Of a stretch of 64,000 nucleotides of DNA, positions 34,308 to 41,712 are shown one piece after another. The translations under genes and the position numbers were made by a program. Under the pieces are notes generated by a model that was given only the letters and a program-made list of their open reading frames with translations, was not told the DNA's origin and ran no database searches. The number at the start of each line of letters is the position of its first letter. Positions within the stretch are counted from its first letter, which is position 1. Source of the stretch: Bog-756 sp963769905 (GTDB lineage Bacteria > Actinomycetota > Acidimicrobiia > Acidimicrobiales > RAAP-2); the NCBI GenBank assembly GCA_963769905.1, contig CAVYNG010000002.1, forward strand, positions 1,178,001 through 1,242,000. The letters are read 5' to 3'.

Positions 34308-34335
34308 GACGCCGATAGGCAAGTGGATCGGCGTC
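34308..34335 (+). promoter_or_regulatory. 9-bp stem-loop in the divergent region upstream of the secreted repeat protein
   Basis: GACGCCGAT (34308-34316) and ATCGGCGTC (34327-34335) are perfect complements around a 10-base loop AGGCAAGTGG. It lies 78 bases before the ATG at 34413, within the 215-base gap between two divergent genes. It may be an mRNA leader hairpin or an operator. No match to a c-di-GMP or c-di-AMP riboswitch core could be made. Confidence 0.35.
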
Positions 34336-34412
34336 GTTCCCTGCCGCGGGGTTTCGGGACGCGTCGAGAACGATCGGGACCGGTGCCGCGCCGGGCAGGA
34401 GGGGGTTGTTCG

Positions 34413-36665
34413 ATGACTGACGCACGAGTACGGGGCACGAGGGCCGCAACAAGACCGTGGCACCGCGCGCTCACGATCTGCGGCGCCGCCGCGCTTTCGG
34501 GTATCGCCGCCCTCGCGGTGACCCCGGTTCCGGCAGCGGCGGGGCCGGTCGTCCCGCACGCCGGGCTCGGGATCTCCCTCGCCTGGCAGCAGGTGTTGCC
34601 CGACGGCGGAGCGCCCATCGGCCAGAGCTCGCCGTCGGAGGCGACCCTCGACGGAAGCGGTCCTGCGGTCGTGGTCGGCGACCGCGCCGGCAACGTGTGG
34701 GCGTTCCATCTCTCCAACGGCTCCGGCGTGGCCGGCTGGCCCGCGCACACCGGCGCGCCGGTCGACTCGACCCCGTCGGTGACCCCCGACGGTCGCGGTA
34801 CCGACGACGTCTTCGTCGGAGCGGGCAACGCGGCGGCGCCGAACGTCGGCGGCTACTACGCGTTCAACAACGCCGCCGGCCAGATCTGGGGGCGCAACGC
34901 AACCGACCCGAACGGCAACCACGGGGTCCAGGCGTCGATGGCCGTGGGTTCACTGAACGGTGCGGACGCGGTGGTCGCGCCCTCCCTCGGTCAGGACCAG
35001 TACGCCTTCAACGCGGCGAACGGCGCGGTGCTGCCGGGATGGCCGTTCTTCACGGCCGACAGCAGCTTCTCGACGCCCTCCCTCGCCGACCTGTACGGAA
35101 ACGGGCAGACCGATGTGGTCGAGGGCGGTGACTCGACTGCGGGCATCGCGTTCGGCCAGACCTACTCCAACGGCGGCCACGTCCGAGTGCTCGGCCCGGG
35201 GGGCAATCTGATCTGCGACCACGACACCAACCAGACCGTGGACTCGTCGCCCGCGGTCGGCAATTTCCTCGCGGGCGGCCAGACGGGGATCGCGGTGGGG
35301 ACCGGTTCGTACTACCCGGGCGCGCCGGACACCAACACGCTCCTCGCGCTGAACGGCGGGTGCGGCGTCGTCTGGCAGGCCAACCTCGGCGGCGTGACGA
35401 CCGACAGCCCCGCCATCGGCGACCTCGAGGGTGACGGCAACGTCGAGGTGGTCGAAGGCGCCAACACCGGTTCGGGCGGCTTGGTCTGGGCGCTCAACGG
35501 TTCGAACGGGACCGCGATGCCCGGGTGGCCCCAGGCGGTCGCCGGCCAGATCATCGGGGGGATCACCACCGCCGACCTGAGCGGTGGTGGCTACAACGAC
35601 CTCCTGGTCCCGACGACCTCCGGCCTCGCCATCTTCGACGGGCGGAGCGCGCAGCTGGTCGCGGTCCTCGGCGCGGGCGCCATCGGGCTGCAGAGCTCTC
35701 CGATGGTGACCGTCGACCCGAACGGCACCATCGGCATCACCATCGCCGGTTACGACGCCGGCAATGCCGGCATCATCCAGCACTACGAAGTGGCCGGCTC
35801 GGCCGGTCGCTCGCTCGGCAAGCGATCCTGGCCGATGTTCCACCAGAACCCGCAGCTGACCGGTTGGCTCAACCAGCCGGCTCCGGGCCACCTCAACCAG
35901 CCGATCGTCGGGATGGCCTCGACGGCCAACGGCCGTGGGTATTGGAACGTCGCGTCGGACGGCGGGCTGTTCGCGTTCGGCAACGCCGCGTTCTACGGGT
36001 CGATGGGCGGCCAACCGCTCAACCGTCCCATCGTCGGCATGGCGAGCACCCGCGACGGCCACGGCTACTGGGAAGTGGCCTCCGACGGAGGCCTGTTCGC
36101 GTTCGGCGACGCCGGGTTCTACGGCTCGACCGGATCGCTGGTACTCAACAGGCCGGTCGTCGGCATGGCCTCCACACCGGACGGGCGCGGCTACTGGTTG
36201 GTCGCGGCCGACGGCGGACTGTTCGCGTTCGGCGACGCCGGGTTCTACGGCTCGACCGGATCGCTGGTGCTCAACCAGCCCGTCGTCGGCATGACCGCCA
36301 CGCCGGACGGGCGCGGCTACTGGCTGGTCGCGGCGGACGGCGGCCTCTTCGCATTCGGCGACGCCGCGTTCTACGGGTCGATGGGCGGCCAACCGCTCAA
36401 CCGCCCGGTGGTCGGGATCGCGTCGAACGGCGCCCAGGGCTACTGGCTGGTCGCCTCCGACGGGGGGATCTTCTCCTTCGGCAACGCACCCTTCTACGGG
36501 TCGACCGGCTCGCTCGCACTGGTGCAGCCGGTGGTCGGCATGGCACCAGGCCGACGGGGCGCCGGCTACTGGATGGTCGCGGCCGACGGCGGCATGTTCG
36601 CCTTCAACGTCGGCTTCTACGGATCGGTCCCGCAACTGTTCTCGGACGCGATCGGCTCCGACTGA
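34413..36665 (+). CDS. Secreted FG-GAP/VCBS-like protein with six C-terminal GYWLVAxDGG repeats
   Basis: A 750-residue exported protein. Residues about 1-42 form a signal peptide (basic RAATRPWHRA, hydrophobic core, cleavage near AAAGPVV). Residues about 60-480 contain repeated VVVGDRAGNVWAF-like and VVEGANTGSG-like strands, as in FG-GAP/VCBS beta-propellers. Residues about 490-745 hold six repeats of about 42 residues with core GRGYWLVAADGGLFAFGDA and FYGS. Such repeats recur widely in Acidimicrobiia surface proteins; their function is unknown but a beta-propeller binding domain is likely. The ATG at 34413 is behind AGGAGGGGG. The next gene ends in the same repeats. Confidence 0.75.
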   Translation: MTDARVRGTRAATRPWHRALTICGAAALSGIAALAVTPVPAAAGPVVPHAGLGISLAWQQVLPDGGAPIGQSSPSEATLDGSGPAVVVGDRAGNVWAFHLSNGSGVAGWPAHTGAPVDSTPSVTPDGRGTDDVFVGAGNAAAPNVGGYYAFNNAAGQIWGRNATDPNGNHGVQASMAVGSLNGADAVVAPSLGQDQYAFNAANGAVLPGWPFFTADSSFSTPSLADLYGNGQTDVVEGGDSTAGIAFGQTYSNGGHVRVLGPGGNLICDHDTNQTVDSSPAVGNFLAGGQTGIAVGTGSYYPGAPDTNTLLALNGGCGVVWQANLGGVTTDSPAIGDLEGDGNVEVVEGANTGSGGLVWALNGSNGTAMPGWPQAVAGQIIGGITTADLSGGGYNDLLVPTTSGLAIFDGRSAQLVAVLGAGAIGLQSSPMVTVDPNGTIGITIAGYDAGNAGIIQHYEVAGSAGRSLGKRSWPMFHQNPQLTGWLNQPAPGHLNQPIVGMASTANGRGYWNVASDGGLFAFGNAAFYGSMGGQPLNRPIVGMASTRDGHGYWEVASDGGLFAFGDAGFYGSTGSLVLNRPVVGMASTPDGRGYWLVAADGGLFAFGDAGFYGSTGSLVLNQPVVGMTATPDGRGYWLVAADGGLFAFGDAAFYGSMGGQPLNRPVVGIASNGAQGYWLVASDGGIFSFGNAPFYGSTGSLALVQPVVGMAPGRRGAGYWMVAADGGMFAFNVGFYGSVPQLFSDAIGSD
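35890..36640 (+). repeat. Six tandem coding repeats, period about 126 bp
   Basis: The repeat units encode about 42 residues each. At the DNA level units 2 and 3 are nearly identical: GCCGGGTTCTACGGCTCGAC occurs at 36111 and again at 36237, exactly 126 bp apart, with identical flanks. This points to recent unit duplication or gene conversion. Confidence 0.8.
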
Positions 36666-36747
36666 GCTCCTCTCCGAGGAAAGCGATCGAGTAGACGGCT
36701 CGCGGGTCGAGCAGGGCTCGGTCCACCAACGCGGGCGTCGTTCCCGC

Positions 36748-36753
36748 TACCGT
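36748..36753 (+). promoter_or_regulatory. Candidate -10 box TACCGT for the SpoIID-repeat gene
   Basis: TACCGT lies 31 bases before the ATG at 36785, giving a short leader. No clear -35 is visible. It suggests the second repeat protein is transcribed separately from the first. Confidence 0.35.
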
Positions 36754-36784
36754 GACGCGGCGAGGTGCACGTCGTCGAGGACCG

Positions 36785-38803
36785 ATGTTGAGAGTCGCGA
36801 CACGCCACCGGGCCGCCCGCTCGGCGGTGGCGATGGTGGTGTTCGTGTCGTTCTGCGCGACCGGCATCCTCGCGGTGGCGGACACGGCGTCGGCCTATCC
36901 GTCGTCGACGGTCTCGCTCACCGGTCACGGCTTCGGCCACGGTCACGGCATGGGCCAGTGGGGGGCCCTCGGTTACGCACTCGCCGGTACCGGCTACCAG
37001 GGCATCCTCGACCACTACTACGGGGGAACCTCGCCGGCGTCGCTCTCGGCCGGTCAGGAGTCGCACCTGGTGCGCGTCGCCCTCACCGAGAACGACGGCA
37101 ACACGGTGATCGTCACCTCCGGCACCCCGTTCTCCGTCGCCGGCACCTCGATCTCGGTGGGCGCGGGCCAGGCCGTGCTGCTCGGACCGCTCGGCGGGGG
37201 TGAGTGGACGGTCGCGGTGGGCCCGGGATGCGGTGGTCCCTGGACAGCCCGGGCCACTCGTTCCGACCCGACCGTGCAGCCGAGCTCGAACCCCGGCCTC
37301 GGCGATCCGCAGACCGCGTCGAAGGCCCTCCAGCTCTGTCAGATCGGCGGCAACCTCACCGTCCGCGGCTCGATCGAGGCGATCTACAACTCGGCCGGCG
37401 CTCCCCGCACGGTGAACATCGTCGCGCTCGAGCAGTACGTCGCGGGCGTGGTCCCGAACGAGTCGTCGGCGGGGTGGGGGAGCCTCGGGGGACCCGGGCC
37501 GCAGGGGCAGCCTTCCGGATTCCAGGAACTCGAAGCCCAGGCGGTCGCCGCGCGGTCCTACGTGATGGCCGGGCTCGGGTCGTACGGCGGATACGCCGAC
37601 ATCTGCGATCTCGCCTGCCAGGCCTACCGGGGCACCGAGAACGAGACCGCGATCAGCGATCTCGCAGTGACCGACACCGCAGGGGGGGTCATGGAGTTCC
37701 CCGGCGGCGCGGTGGCCTCGACCCAGTACTCGGCCTCGACCGGTGGCTACAGCGCGCCGGGGGCGTTTCCGGCCGTGGTCGACGCCGGGGACTCGGTCTG
37801 CGTGCCGGGGGCGTGCAACCCCGATCACACCTGGTCGGCGTCGATCCCGGTGTCGAGCGTCGAGGCGGCGTGGCCTCAGCTCGGGAGCTTGCAGGCGATC
37901 GAGGTGACCGCTCGGAACGGGTACGGGGAGTGGGGCGGCCGGGTCTCCGCGATGTCCCTTCTCGGATCGGCCTCGAACGTCTCGCTGAGCGGCGACGCAT
38001 TCGCCGCGGCGCTCGGTCTCAAGTCGGACTGGTTCACGGTCGGGACCACCCTCACCGGACCGGGCGTCGGGATGGCCCCGACGCCGGACGGCCGCGGCTA
38101 CTGGGTGGTCGGCGCGAACGGATCGCTCTTCGGCTTCGGTGACGCGACCTTCGAGGGATCGGCGGACGGCCTCGCCCTCAACAAGCCGGTGGTCGGGATG
38201 GCCGCCACCCACGACGGTCACGGCTACTGGCTGGTCGCCTCCGACGGCGGGATCTTCGGCTACGGCGACGCGGCCTTCCACGGCTCGGCCGGCAACCTGG
38301 TGCTCAACAAGCCGGTCGTGGGAATGGCCGCAACGTCGGACGGCAAGGGCTACTGGCTGGTCGCCGCGGACGGCGGCATCTTCAGCTACGGCGACGCGCA
38401 CTTCTTCGGCTCGACCGGCAACCTCGTCCTCGACCAACCGGTGGTCGGCATGGCCCCGACCGGCGACGGGAAGGGTTACTGGCTGGTGGCCGCCGACGGA
38501 GGTGTCTTCGCGTTCGGCGACGCAACCTTCTCGGGCTCGATGGGAGGGCGGCCGCTCAACCGTCCCGTCGTCGGGATGTCGGCCGTCCCCGGCGGCGACG
38601 GCTACCGGCTGGTCGCTTCCGACGGCGGGATCTTCTCCTTCGGGCGGGCACTGTTCTACGGGTCGACCGGCTCGCTGCATCTCGTCCGGCCGGTCGTCGG
38701 GATGGCCGGGACCGCTGACGGCAGGGGGTACTGGATGGTCGCAGCCGACGGCGGGATCTTCGCGTTCGGCGACGCGGGCTTCTACGGCTCTGCCGCGGGC
38801 TGA
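36785..38803 (+). CDS. Secreted SpoIID/LytB-domain protein with six C-terminal GYWLVAxDGG repeats
   Basis: A 672-residue exported protein. The signal peptide spans about residues 1-39 (VATRHRAARS, hydrophobic core, ADTASAYPS). The mature start GHGFGHGHGMGQWGALGYA and the core VALEQYVAGVVPNES, AQAVAARSYV and AYRGTENE are diagnostic of SpoIID/LytB proteins. SpoIID itself is a lytic transglycosylase of denuded peptidoglycan; non-spore-formers use relatives as amidase enhancers. Residues about 425-670 hold six repeats like those of the preceding gene (GKGYWLVAADGGIFSYGDA). The repeats may anchor or target the wall-acting domain. The gene end overlaps the convergent HAD phosphatase gene by 22 bases. 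Confidence 0.85.
   Translation: MLRVATRHRAARSAVAMVVFVSFCATGILAVADTASAYPSSTVSLTGHGFGHGHGMGQWGALGYALAGTGYQGILDHYYGGTSPASLSAGQESHLVRVALTENDGNTVIVTSGTPFSVAGTSISVGAGQAVLLGPLGGGEWTVAVGPGCGGPWTARATRSDPTVQPSSNPGLGDPQTASKALQLCQIGGNLTVRGSIEAIYNSAGAPRTVNIVALEQYVAGVVPNESSAGWGSLGGPGPQGQPSGFQELEAQAVAARSYVMAGLGSYGGYADICDLACQAYRGTENETAISDLAVTDTAGGVMEFPGGAVASTQYSASTGGYSAPGAFPAVVDAGDSVCVPGACNPDHTWSASIPVSSVEAAWPQLGSLQAIEVTARNGYGEWGGRVSAMSLLGSASNVSLSGDAFAAALGLKSDWFTVGTTLTGPGVGMAPTPDGRGYWVVGANGSLFGFGDATFEGSADGLALNKPVVGMAATHDGHGYWLVASDGGIFGYGDAAFHGSAGNLVLNKPVVGMAATSDGKGYWLVAADGGIFSYGDAHFFGSTGNLVLDQPVVGMAPTGDGKGYWLVAADGGVFAFGDATFSGSMGGRPLNRPVVGMSAVPGGDGYRLVASDGGIFSFGRALFYGSTGSLHLVRPVVGMAGTADGRGYWMVAADGGIFAFGDAGFYGSAAG
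38069..38790 (+). repeat. Six tandem coding repeats shared with the upstream gene
   Basis: About 42-residue units with core GYW[LV]VA[AS]DGG[IV]F, followed by a GDA..F.GS segment. They are homologous to the 35890-36640 array but more diverged among themselves. One unit has Arg for the conserved Trp (GDGYRLVASDGG) and the first has GANGS for ADGG. Confidence 0.8.
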
Positions 38804-39459
38804 GCCGTCGGTCCGGTCCTCCGGAGCGGGGGGTAGCGGCGCAGCCGCCCGATCCGTCCCAGCCGACCCACGTTGACACCGACGTCGGCGGCCTCGAGCA
38901 TCGACAGGTCGCCGCGGCTGTTGCCGTAGGCCCAGAGTCCCGGCGAGGAGGTCGCCGACCGCTCGATCCAACGCTGGAGGCGCCGGACCTTCTCCTTTCC
39001 TCGGCAGTTGATCCCGTCGTACCCGCCGGTGAGGCGCCCGTCGTCCCCGACCGCGAGCCGGGTCGCGAGGACCGCGTCGGTGCCGAGTCGCCGGCCGACG
39101 AGGCTGACGTAGACCTCGGGAGAGGCCGAGACGAAGAGCACCGCGTCCCCGCGCCCACGGTGCCACTCGAGGCGTGCGGCGATCTCGGGGCGGACTCGGC
39201 GGACGAGCCGCTCCGTGTAGGCGTGTGCGATGCGGTCGAGATGTCCGGGCTCGACCCCGGCGAGGACCCGTTCGAAGAGGTGCTCCTTCGTGCGGTCGGC
39301 GGTCTCTCCACCCACCACCGCGGCGTGCACCAGCCGGGGAAGGAGTCCGGTTGCCGCCAGCACCGCACGACGCCGTCCCCGCACCGCGCAGAGGAAGCCG
39401 AAGACACTCCCGCCGCGGATCACCGTTCCGTCGAAGTCGAAGGCAGCCACATCGGGCAT
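38782..39459 (-). CDS. HAD-superfamily IB phosphatase (SerB/PSPase-like)
   Basis: A 225-residue HAD hydrolase. Motif I is FDFDGTVIRGGS with the nucleophilic Asp; motif II is VLFVSASPEVYV; motif III/IV is GNSRGDLSMLEAA with the Mg-binding Asp. The helical cap between motifs I and II fits subfamily IB (phosphoserine phosphatase, phospholipid or glycerol-phosphate phosphatases). ATG 39459 is chosen over an upstream proline-rich extension. It lies 13 bases after the crotonase gene on the same strand, so both form an operon. The substrate is unknown. Confidence 0.8.
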   Translation of the reverse strand: MPDVAAFDFDGTVIRGGSVFGFLCAVRGRRRAVLAATGLLPRLVHAAVVGGETADRTKEHLFERVLAGVEPGHLDRIAHAYTERLVRRVRPEIAARLEWHRGRGDAVLFVSASPEVYVSLVGRRLGTDAVLATRLAVGDDGRLTGGYDGINCRGKEKVRRLQRWIERSATSSPGLWAYGNSRGDLSMLEAADVGVNVGRLGRIGRLRRYPPLRRTGPTAQPAAEP

Positions 39460-39472
39460 CGGCTCGGCCCGG

Positions 39473-40270
39473 TCAGGCAGAGGTGCTCGCGGCCGGGGGA
39501 TCGAGGGTGGCTCCGGCCCGGCCGGCCCCATCGGCGAAACGGCGGGCGCCGGCGACCGCCTCCGCGGAACCCAGGCTCGCGATGCCGTATCGGTACTCGA
39601 GCGCGAGGGCGTCTTCGGCGGTGAGTCCCCACTGGCCGATCGCAGAGAGCCGGTCGTTGCGGAGGCACTCCTGGGGCAGCGCGGCGAGCTCGCCCCCCCA
39701 CTCGACGGCCGCTTCGAGGGCGGACCCGGGCGGCACCACGCGGTTGGCGAGGCCCATGGCGAGTGCCTCGTCCGCGCCCACCTCTCGTCCGCTGAGAATC
39801 AGATCGAGGGCCCGCCCGTGTCCGACGAGCCGAGGGAGCCGGACGGTGCCCCCGTCCACGAGCGGCACGCCGAACCGGCGGCAGAACACGCCGAGCACCG
39901 CGTCGGCGGCGAGAACACGGAGATCGCACCAGACCGCGAGCTCGAGACCACCGGCCACCGCGAAGCCCTCGACGGCCGCGATCACCGGCTTGGTGAGGAC
40001 CATCCGTGTCGGGCCCATCGGCCCGGGCCCGACCTCTGTGACCCGGTTGCCCTCCCCGGTCGCGATCGCCTTCAGGTCCGCGCCGGCGCAGAAGGTGCCG
40101 CCGTTGCCGGTGAGCACCGCCACCGAGGACGACGGGTCCTCGTCGAAGCGCCGGAAGGCATCGAGGAGCGCGTCGGCCGTGGGCCGGTCGACCGCGTTGC
40201 GCCGCTCCGGCCGGTCGATGGCGACGACGGTGACCGGCCCCTCGGATCGGACCTCGACGGTGGCGGACAT
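39473..40270 (-). CDS. Crotonase-family (enoyl-CoA hydratase-like) protein
   Basis: A 265-residue crotonase. FCAGADLKAI and AVAGGLELAVWCDL form the oxyanion hole. The two catalytic glutamates of enoyl-CoA hydratase are not both kept: the first position falls in GVFCRRFGVPLVDGG without a Glu, and the second reads Asp (RALDLILSG). It may therefore catalyse another crotonase reaction (isomerase, hydrolase or decarboxylase). The start ATG at 40270 follows a region with a very large palindrome, which may regulate it. It is divergent from the peroxiredoxin gene. Confidence 0.82.
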   Translation of the reverse strand: MSATVEVRSEGPVTVVAIDRPERRNAVDRPTADALLDAFRRFDEDPSSSVAVLTGNGGTFCAGADLKAIATGEGNRVTEVGPGPMGPTRMVLTKPVIAAVEGFAVAGGLELAVWCDLRVLAADAVLGVFCRRFGVPLVDGGTVRLPRLVGHGRALDLILSGREVGADEALAMGLANRVVPPGSALEAAVEWGGELAALPQECLRNDRLSAIGQWGLTAEDALALEYRYGIASLGSAEAVAGARRFADGAGRAGATLDPPAASTSA

Positions 40271-40334
40271 CTCCACAGCATGCTGGACGCGTGGCGTTCG
40301 CGGCCAGCGCGGATCGGACTCCGACGGCGGCAAC

Positions 40335-40387
40335 TCGCCTCGTCACCAATACTCGACCTACTCGGTCGACTATTGCCGACGAGGCGA
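40335..40387. promoter_or_regulatory. 53-bp imperfect palindrome in a divergent promoter region
   Basis: Arms TCGCCTCGTC (40335-40344) and GACGAGGCGA (40378-40387) pair perfectly. Inside them CAATA/TATTG (40347-40351, 40371-40375) and CGACC/GGTCG (40354-40358, 40364-40368) pair too, so 20 of 24 positions per arm match around a 5-base centre. It lies between the divergent crotonase and peroxiredoxin genes, just before a TAACCT (40389-40394) that could be the -10 of the peroxiredoxin gene. A high-order operator for a TetR- or GntR-type dimer pair is the most likely reading. Confidence 0.6.
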
Positions 40388-40468
40388 CTAACCTGAGCGT
40401 GCAGCGGGACCCGGCTGGCGGGCCCGGTGCAGTCCCCACCCATCGCGATCGATCAAAAGGAGCAGCAC

Positions 40469-41104
40469 ATGGCTATCCGACTGGGCGACGAAGCCCCCGA
40501 CTTCACTGCTGAGACCACCGAGGGCACCATCAACTTCCACGAGTACCTCGGGGACAGCTGGGGCGTCCTGTTCTCGCACCCGAAGGACTTCACGCCGGTG
40601 TGCACGACCGAGCTCGGCGCCTTCTCCAAGGCCAAGGGCGAGTTCGACAAGCGCAACACCAAGCTGATCGGGCTCTCGGTGGACGACGTGTCCTCCCACG
40701 GGAAGTGGGCCGGCGACATCAAGGAGACCCAGGGCCAGGCCCTCAACTTCCCCCTCATCGGCGACGAGGACCGCAAGGTCGCCGATCTCTACGACATGAT
40801 CCACCCGAACGCCAGCGACACCACGACCGTGCGCTCGGTGTTCATCATCGGGCCGGACAAGAAGGTCAAGCTCACCCTCACCTATCCCGCCTCGACCGGA
40901 CGCAATGTGGCCGAGGTGCTGCGGGTCCTCGACTCGCTGCAGCTCACCGCCGACTACAAGGTGGCGACGCCGGTCGACTGGAAGGAGGGCGAGGACGTGA
41001 TCATCGTCCCTGCGGTCTCCGACGAGGAGGCGAAGGAGCGGTTCCCGAAGGGGTTCAAGGCACTCAAGCCGTATCTGCGGGTCACGCCTCAGCCGAACAA
41101 GTAG
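40469..41104 (+). CDS. 1-Cys peroxiredoxin (Prx6/AhpC-TSA family)
   Basis: A 211-residue peroxiredoxin. The peroxidatic cysteine is C45 in DFTPVCTTELG, and it is the only cysteine in the protein, so there is no resolving Cys. The C-terminal Prx6-type extension (TPVDWKEGEDVIIVPAVSDE) is present. It reduces H2O2 and organic peroxides in the cytoplasm. The ATG at 40469 has a good AAAAGGAG site, and the palindrome upstream lies close to its probable promoter. It precedes rpsO with a 99-base gap. Confidence 0.92.
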   Translation: MAIRLGDEAPDFTAETTEGTINFHEYLGDSWGVLFSHPKDFTPVCTTELGAFSKAKGEFDKRNTKLIGLSVDDVSSHGKWAGDIKETQGQALNFPLIGDEDRKVADLYDMIHPNASDTTTVRSVFIIGPDKKVKLTLTYPASTGRNVAEVLRVLDSLQLTADYKVATPVDWKEGEDVIIVPAVSDEEAKERFPKGFKALKPYLRVTPQPNK

Positions 41105-41137
41105 TCGGGCGGATCGCGGTCCGACGAGGTCGACTGC

Positions 41138-41172
41138 TACCATTGGCGCGCCGGCGTGCACCGTCCGCCGGC
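41138..41172 (+). promoter_or_regulatory. rpsO promoter box and leader hairpin
   Basis: TACCAT (41138-41143) is a candidate -10. The following leader has a hairpin of GCCGGCG (41150-41156) with CGCCGGC (41166-41172). S15 represses its own mRNA through leader structures in several phyla, so this could be an S15-binding site, but no known S15 motif could be matched by eye. Confidence 0.3.
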
Positions 41173-41203
41173 GGCACTTGAGTCATCCGAGGTCCATTCC
41201 CCC

Positions 41204-41461
41204 ATGCCAGACAAGCAGGCCACCATCACGGAGTACCGCCTCCACGAGACGGACACCGGATCGCCGGAGGTGCAGATCGCACTTCTGAGCGAGCGCATCG
41301 TGCACTTGACCGAGCATCTGAAGGTGCACAAGGGCGATCACCACACCCGGCGTGGCCTGCTCAAGCTCATCGGTCGGCGCCGACGCCTGCTGGACTACGT
41401 GAGGGACAACGACGTCGAGCGTTACCGCGAGATCATCGGTCGCCTCGGCCTCCGCCGGTAG
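41204..41461 (+). CDS. rpsO: 30S ribosomal protein S15
   Basis: An 85-residue S15. TGSPEVQIALLSERI, the 16S rRNA-binding HKGDHHTRRGLLKLIGRRRR and LLDYVRDND are all conserved. Slightly shorter than the usual 89 residues at the N-terminus. The ATG at 41204 is selected because the in-frame extension upstream has no S15 similarity. It precedes pnp as in most bacteria. Confidence 0.97.
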   Translation: MPDKQATITEYRLHETDTGSPEVQIALLSERIVHLTEHLKVHKGDHHTRRGLLKLIGRRRRLLDYVRDNDVERYREIIGRLGLRR

Positions 41462-41477
41462 GCGGACTGCACCACCA

Positions 41478-41499
41478 CCGCCCGGCCCCGGCCGGGCGG
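41478..41499 (+). terminator. GC-rich hairpin after rpsO, no U-tract
   Basis: CCGCCCGGC (41478-41486) and GCCGGGCGG (41491-41499) form a 9-bp stem with a CCCG loop, 17 bases after the rpsO stop. No T-run follows, so it could attenuate or protect the rpsO 3' end rather than terminate fully. Confidence 0.4.
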
Positions 41500-41630
41500 T
41501 CGCACATTCGCCCACCGGCGACGGGCCCGGCGGGCGGCGGGACGGCACGGTGCCGGCCCGCAGGACGGCCCACCGCCGCGGCGGCGGGTCCCGAACGAAA
41601 AAAGAAAACGGGCTCCATCGAGGTCAGTCA

Positions 41631-41702
41631 CCAGTTGCCGACCCCCCGGCCCTGACCGGGTGATCGACAACTGGGAACTGGCTGGGGAGTCCCCGAGCCA
41701 GT
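41631..41702 (+). promoter_or_regulatory. Two tandem hairpins in the pnp leader
   Basis: Hairpin 1 is a compound stem: CCAGTTG (41631-41637) pairs with CAACTGG (41668-41674), with CGA/TCG and CCCGG/CCGGG inside. Hairpin 2 pairs ACTGGCT-GGGG (41677-41687) with CCCC-g-AGCCAGT (41691-41702). It ends directly before the AAGGAG site of pnp. In E. coli pnp is autoregulated through a leader hairpin cut by RNase III; this arrangement is compatible with a similar control, which is inference. Confidence 0.45.
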
Positions 41703-41712
41703 AAGGAGCGTC

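Noticed and set aside
34198..34412. A c-di-GMP (GEMM-I) or c-di-AMP riboswitch upstream of the secreted protein.
   Set aside because: An AGGCAA-like loop and a 9-bp stem exist, but the second conserved GEMM half and the tetraloop receptor could not be found, nor the conserved ydaO core.
41568..41620. A rho-independent terminator formed by CCGCCGCGGCGG and the following A-rich tract before pnp.
   Set aside because: On the plus strand the hairpin is followed by A residues, not T; on the minus strand no gene reads into it. It is more likely a leader element.
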